Notes under the pieces: model-generated
Database searches by the model: none
The model's input: the letters and a program-made list of their open reading frames with translations, nothing else
Told to the model about the DNA's origin: nothing
Assembly: GCF_000820045.1 (NCBI RefSeq)
Contig: NZ_CDBJ01000027.1
Coordinates: 460,839-524,838 of the forward strand
Direction: 5' to 3'
DNA: 64,000 bases
Source: Aeromonas rivuli
GTDB lineage: Bacteria > Pseudomonadota > Gammaproteobacteria > Enterobacterales > Aeromonadaceae
Part shown: positions 60,463-64,000 of the stretch, piece by piece
How positions within the stretch are numbered: position 1 is the stretch's first letter
Layout: the number at the start of each line of letters is the position of its first letter
Position numbers and translations under genes: made by a program

Positions 60463-61588
60463 GACGGCTCCCGATTTCGACAAACTGGCCCAAGATATCA
60501 AGCTCTGGGCACGCGAGCTAGGATTTGACCAGGCTGGCATCACGGACACTGACCTGCACCAGGAAGAGCCCAGGTTGCAGGCCTGGCTCGATGCCGGCTA
60601 TCACGGCACCATGGACTACATGGCCCGTCACGGCATGATGCGCGCCCGCCCCCATGAGCTGCTGCCGGGCACCCTGCGGGTGTTGTCGGTGCGGATGAAT
60701 TATCTCCCCTTCGAGGCGGGTTTCGCCGCGACCCTGCGCGATCCCAGCCTCGGCTATATCAGCCGTTATGCCCTGGGCCGCGACTACCACAAGCTGCTGC
60801 GCGCCAGGCTCAAACAGCTCGGTGAGCGAATTGAGGCGCGCTGCGAGGCGCTGGGCTGGCGTCCCTTCGTCGACTCGGCCCCCGTGCTGGAGCGGCCACT
60901 CGCCGCCAAGGCTGGGCTCGGTTGGGTTGGCAAACACTCACTTCTGCTCAATGAGTCCGCCGGTTCCTTCTTCTTCCTCGGCGAACTCCTGCTGAGCCTG
61001 CCGCTGCCCATCGACCAGCCGGTGGAGAAAGAGCAGTGCGGCAAGTGCGTGGCCTGCATCAACATCTGTCCCACCGGTGCCATCATCGCGCCCTATGTGG
61101 TGGATGGGCGGCGCTGCATCTCCTACCTCACCATCGAGAGCGACGAGCCTATTCCTGTCGAGCTCAGGCCCCTGCTCGGCAACCGTATCTATGGCTGTGA
61201 TGACTGCCAACTCATCTGCCCCTGGAACCGTTACGCCGATGCCAGCCCCGAGCCTGACTTCAGTCCGCGCGCCAATCTGCACAGCCCCAAGCTGCTGGAT
61301 CTCTGGGCCTGGTCCGAGGCTCTCTTCCTGAAAAATACCGAGGGGAGCCCGATCCGCCGCATCGGTTATCAACGCTGGCGCCGCAACCTGGCAGTGGCGC
61401 TCGGCAACGGCCCGGCCGATGAAGCCGTCTTCACCGCCCTGCACGCAGCCCTGCCAAGCGCCGACCCCATGGTGGCCGAGCACATCAGCTGGGCAGTGGC
61501 GAGCCTGACCGCCCGTCAGCAGGGTGAGAACCGCAAGACCAAGCTGCTCATCCGCTGCATCGAAAAGGGTCTGCCGGATCACGCTTAA
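60461..61588 (+). CDS. queG: epoxyqueuosine reductase
   Basis: Cobalamin-dependent enzyme of 375 aa, last step of queuosine synthesis in tRNA. Two ferredoxin-like [4Fe-4S] motifs: CGKCVACINICPTGAI (about 192) and GCDDCQLICPWN with the shared cysteines; the N-terminal LGFDQAGITD and DSAPVLERPLAAKAGLGWVG regions match the family. Divergent from nnr with overlapping start codons; no clear ribosome site precedes it. Confidence 0.95.
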   Translation: MTAPDFDKLAQDIKLWARELGFDQAGITDTDLHQEEPRLQAWLDAGYHGTMDYMARHGMMRARPHELLPGTLRVLSVRMNYLPFEAGFAATLRDPSLGYISRYALGRDYHKLLRARLKQLGERIEARCEALGWRPFVDSAPVLERPLAAKAGLGWVGKHSLLLNESAGSFFFLGELLLSLPLPIDQPVEKEQCGKCVACINICPTGAIIAPYVVDGRRCISYLTIESDEPIPVELRPLLGNRIYGCDDCQLICPWNRYADASPEPDFSPRANLHSPKLLDLWAWSEALFLKNTEGSPIRRIGYQRWRRNLAVALGNGPADEAVFTALHAALPSADPMVAEHISWAVASLTARQQGENRKTKLLIRCIEKGLPDHA

Positions 61589-61758
61589 TCTCACTGTCAC
61601 CTCTGCTAACTCGCGATCAGAGCCAGCAGCCATGCCCTTGATCGACAAGAGATCAGCGACAGATCACGCTTGAGGATCGGCTTCCTTGCTGTTTCCTCGC
61701 ACATTTCCCATGCTTTAGCGCCGCCAGTGTGGCGTCATCATCATAAGGATCGGAGCAG

Positions 61759-62529
61759 ATGCAGATATTGGGTGTGGACATAGGAGGCTCGGGCATCAAG
61801 GGGGCCCTGGTCGATACAAAGCGCGGCGAACTCATCGGCGAACGCCATCGCATCCCGACCCCGCAGCCCGCCACCCCGGCCGCCATCGCCCATGCCCTCA
61901 AGCAACTGGTCGAACACTTCCAGTGGCAGGGCCCCATCGGCTGCGGTTTTCCCGCCACCATACATCACGGCGTGGCCAAGAATGCCTCCAACATCGACAA
62001 GAGCTGGATAGAGACGGACGCGGCCAGGCTGTTTGGCGAAGTGACAGGTCAGCCCTGCTTCGTGCTCAATGACGCCGATGCCGCAGGCCTGGCCGAGATG
62101 CGGTTTGGCGCAGGCCAGGGCCATGATGGGGTCGTCATCCTGATCACCGTCGGTACCGGCATAGGCACGGCCCTGTTTGTGGGGGGTCATCTGCTGCCCA
62201 ATACCGAACTGGGTCACCTGATGCTGGAGGGCATGATAGCCGAACACTACTGCTCGGATGCGGCGCGCAAGCGGGAGGAGATCTCCTGGAGCAAGTGGGG
62301 CAAGCGTTTCAACCAATATCTGGCCCGGCTCGAGTTCCTCTTCTCGCCGGATCTCTTCATCCTGGGCGGGGGCACTGCCACCAAACTCGACAAGTTTGTC
62401 GACAAGATAGCCACCCGGGCGCCGCTTATCGCCGCCGCCAGCCTCAACCAGGCAGGGATCATCGGGGCCGCGCTCTATGCCGCCGAACAGGCAGCCACTC
62501 GTTCGAAACCGACAAAAAAGGCCCCATAA
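61759..62529 (+). CDS. ppgK: polyphosphate glucokinase (ROK family)
   Basis: Sugar kinase of 256 aa predicted to phosphorylate glucose with polyphosphate (and probably ATP). N-terminal phosphate loop [48 protein letters not shown] with the catalytic Asp, and [14 protein letters not shown] closely follow the actinobacterial PPGK pattern. GHLMLEG takes the place where zinc-dependent ROK sugar kinases keep a His/Cys zinc site. Monocistronic; a terminator overlaps its stop. Confidence 0.88.
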   Translation: MQILGVDIGGSGIKGALVDTKRGELIGERHRIPTPQPATPAAIAHALKQLVEHFQWQGPIGCGFPATIHHGVAKNASNIDKSWIETDAARLFGEVTGQPCFVLNDADAAGLAEMRFGAGQGHDGVVILITVGTGIGTALFVGGHLLPNTELGHLMLEGMIAEHYCSDAARKREEISWSKWGKRFNQYLARLEFLFSPDLFILGGGTATKLDKFVDKIATRAPLIAAASLNQAGIIGAALYAAEQAATRSKPTKKAP

Positions 62530-62539
62530 GGGGCCTTTA
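62517..62539. terminator. bidirectional terminator ppgK / nucleosidase
   Basis: Stem AAAGGCCCC-ATAA-GGGGCCTTT, overlapping the ppgK stop codon, between convergent genes. Confidence 0.85.
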
Positions 62540-62561
62540 ATTTACCGGGACCAAGCACTCC

Positions 62562-63422
62562 CTATCGGGGCAGGCTTGCGATGTAGCGCTCTACCACACC
62601 CTTCACGAAAAGCTGACAGGCCTCCCCCGTTTTCGGATCATAGTGGCCGCCATTGGTCAGGTTGTTGGAGAGGATACGGATCGAGAGGAAAGGGATCTGG
62701 AAGGCATCGGCTATCTGCGCCGCTGCCGCCCCTTCCATCTCTTCCACGCTGGTGCCGAACTCCCGGTGGAACCAGTTGATGCGATCTACCTCGCTGTTCC
62801 AGAAGTTGGCAGACCCCACAGTCCCTTCGACGACCTTCCCCCTGGCATAGGCTACCTGCCGGGCGATGTCGATGAGCGGCTGGCTTCCCTCGTAGTAACG
62901 GATCTTGTTGGCATCGTCGCCACCCGCACTGCCGGCAGATGCCATGATATCCATCGGCAGCCACGCCAGCGCCTCGACCCCCTGCCCTTCTGCTCGCTTG
63001 GGTGTCTTCAGATTGCCAATGTTGACGGTCCGCTTGCCCAGCACAATGTCACCCACCTTGAGCTGCTTGTCATGGCCCCCGGCCGTGCCCTGGTTGATGA
63101 TGGCCAGGGGGTGATAGCGACCAATGGCGATGGCCGTCGCCGCGGCCGTGTTCTCCAGCCCCTTGCCGGTCTGGCTGACGATCACCGGGTAACCGTTCAG
63201 GGTACCCCGGTAGAAGAGGTAGGGGCCAACCTGCTCCATCACCACCCCTTGCAACAAGGAGGCAAAGTGCTCGGCTTCGATGGGCATGGGTCCCTGGATC
63301 AGGATGGGAGACGAAGGGGGATGATCGTGGCCGGCCACAGTGACACTGCTGAGTGACTGGGCCTGGGTCGTCATGCTCATGGCCATCATCAAGGCCATGA
63401 ACCACTGTGTGAGATTACGCAT
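62562..63422 (-). CDS. exported MTA/SAH nucleosidase-like protein (PNP/UDP family)
   Basis: Protein of 286 aa. A hydrophobic signal peptide (MRNLTQWFMALMMAMSMTTQ, cleavage near AQA-QS) precedes a nucleoside phosphorylase/MTAN fold. Substrate motifs are preserved: GKGLENTAAATAIAI, IINQGTAGGHD, VEEMEGAAAAQIA (the ribose-binding Met-Glu) and IRILSNN in place of the usual catalytic-Asp segment (normally RxxSD), so Asp is replaced by Asn there. The export signal is unusual for an enzyme of the SAM cycle. Start 63422 has GAGGAG upstream and places the signal at the N-terminus. Confidence 0.78.
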   Translation of the reverse strand: MRNLTQWFMALMMAMSMTTQAQSLSSVTVAGHDHPPSSPILIQGPMPIEAEHFASLLQGVVMEQVGPYLFYRGTLNGYPVIVSQTGKGLENTAAATAIAIGRYHPLAIINQGTAGGHDKQLKVGDIVLGKRTVNIGNLKTPKRAEGQGVEALAWLPMDIMASAGSAGGDDANKIRYYEGSQPLIDIARQVAYARGKVVEGTVGSANFWNSEVDRINWFHREFGTSVEEMEGAAAAQIADAFQIPFLSIRILSNNLTNGGHYDPKTGEACQLFVKGVVERYIASLPR

Positions 63423-63602
63423 TGCCAAACTACTCCTCTGCTCGTGTACTCGGGTCATAGGCAGCAGGCCCATCAACCATCTAGGGCGCGGATTATCGCA
63501 CAAAACAGCAAACGTTTTTATGGCAAAGCGAAGTGATAAATAGCTGAAAAATGGGGGTAATAGTAATCAAGGCAACTGAACATCGGGGATGAAAAAAGAG
63601 GT
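63423..63602. other. non-coding stretch before the tRNA-Gly repeat array
   Basis: Upstream region of the nucleosidase gene and presumably the end of the leftward tRNA-Gly transcript (CTCTTTTTTC on the minus strand near 63590-63600). No gene or clear hairpin terminator was seen. Confidence 0.4.
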
Positions 63603-63627
63603 TGGAAAGGGTACTTCGAGGAGATAT

Positions 63628-63692
63628 TGGAGCGGGAAACGAGACTCGAACTCGCGGTCCGACCCTGGCAAGCACGGATCATGCTCTACCAA
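63628..63692 (-). pseudogene. degenerate tRNA-Gly (distal copy)
   Basis: The 3' end (T arm, acceptor 3' strand, CCA) is identical to the real tRNA-Gly. The anticodon arm is altered (GATCC and GGGTC arms, enlarged loop still containing TTGCC) and the D arm is partial (TTGGTAGAGCA). The 5' acceptor strand is missing, so it cannot fold as a normal tRNA. Confidence 0.8.
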
Positions 63693-63751
63693 TGTATTGG
63701 GTACAAAATCAGGCGGTGTATATCTATGGAAAGGGTACTTCGAGGAGAGAT

Positions 63752-63816
63752 TGGAGCGGGAAACGAGACTCGAACTCGCGGTCCGACCCTGGCAAGTACG
63801 GATCATGCTCTACCAA
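63752..63816 (-). pseudogene. degenerate tRNA-Gly (proximal copy)
   Basis: Same structure as the distal copy, differing by one base within the tRNA-like part. The 29 bases covering CCA, acceptor 3' strand and T arm are identical to the functional gene. Confidence 0.8.
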
Positions 63817-63875
63817 TGTATTGGGTACAAAATCAGGCGGTATATATCTATGGAAAGGGTACTTCGAGGAAAGAT

Positions 63876-63951
<76 letters not shown>

Positions 63952-63988
63952 AACAGGTACTGCTGGTATGACGGTGTTTATGGATGCT

Positions 63989-64000
63989 TGGAGCGGGAAA
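63989..64000 (-). tRNA. 3' end of a further tRNA, probably tRNA-Gly (cut by the window edge)
   Basis: The last 12 bases equal the 3' terminus (TTTCCCGCTCCA) of the neighbouring tRNA-Gly, 37 bases away, which suggests tandem tRNA-Gly genes transcribed leftwards. Confidence 0.65.

Larger units (their letters stand above)
63603..63875 (-). repeat. 124-bp tandem repeats linked to tRNA-Gly
   Basis: Two full units, 63603-63726 and 63727-63850, differ at only three positions. A third copy starts at 63851 and runs straight into the real tRNA-Gly gene. Each unit starts TGGAAAGGGTACTTCGAGGA and contains a damaged tRNA-Gly. The period of 124 is not a multiple of three, so it is not a coding repeat. Confidence 0.95.

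Overview
The window is a compact, GC-rich gammaproteobacterial chromosome segment. Gene content, gene order and protein sequences fit Aeromonas best; this is inference from family resemblance, not a database match. It is almost entirely core genome. No insertion sequence, prophage, integron or CRISPR array is visible.

Layout. 1-7382: tetrathionate respiration locus, with ttrBCA on the minus strand (ttrA runs off the left edge) and the sensor/regulator pair ttrSR divergent. 7525-8253: pepE. 8344-11466: emrRAB-type multidrug efflux operon with its MarR repressor, promoter and a candidate operator. 11550-13434: fumC and a VOC-family protein, convergent. 13435-17975: a putA control region with repeated GTTGCA sites, then trifunctional putA. 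18171-20835: dnaB-alr on the minus strand, with a degenerate copy of the dnaB 3' end between them. 21125-25717: Tim44-like membrane protein, CSS-motif EAL phosphodiesterase and a chemoreceptor. 25976-28631: prfB (programmed +1 frameshift) and lysS. 28742-34072: PhzF-like protein divergent from cysJIH. 34130-38105: XRE/2TM protein and proVWX glycine betaine uptake. 38106-38744: AT-rich non-coding stretch with inverted repeats and an 8-bp tandem repeat. 38745-46157: LLM oxidoreductase, HD-GYP phosphodiesterase with an enlarged catalytic domain, acyl-CoA synthetase and YjiH-type membrane protein. 46548-49743: rplU-rpmA-obgE divergent from ispB. 50092-61588: the conserved cluster nnr-tsaE-amiB-mutL-miaA-hfq-hflX-hflK-hflC with queG divergent; a second, truncated mutL start lies between amiB and mutL. 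61759-63422: polyphosphate glucokinase and an exported MTA/SAH-nucleosidase-like protein. 63603-64000: tRNA-Gly(GCC) genes followed by two 124-bp units that each carry a degenerate tRNA-Gly 3' part.

The metabolic genes suggest an environmental facultative anaerobe: tetrathionate respiration, assimilatory sulfate reduction, proline catabolism, osmoprotectant uptake and c-di-GMP turnover. The most unusual signals are small-scale: the dnaB 3' and mutL 5' 'echoes', which look like old site-specific integration scars; the tRNA-Gly-derived 124-bp repeats, which resemble the E. coli tyrT/rtT arrangement; and Lys-Arg instead of Arg-Arg in the predicted Tat signals of both TtrA and TtrB. I found no clearly new multi-gene system.
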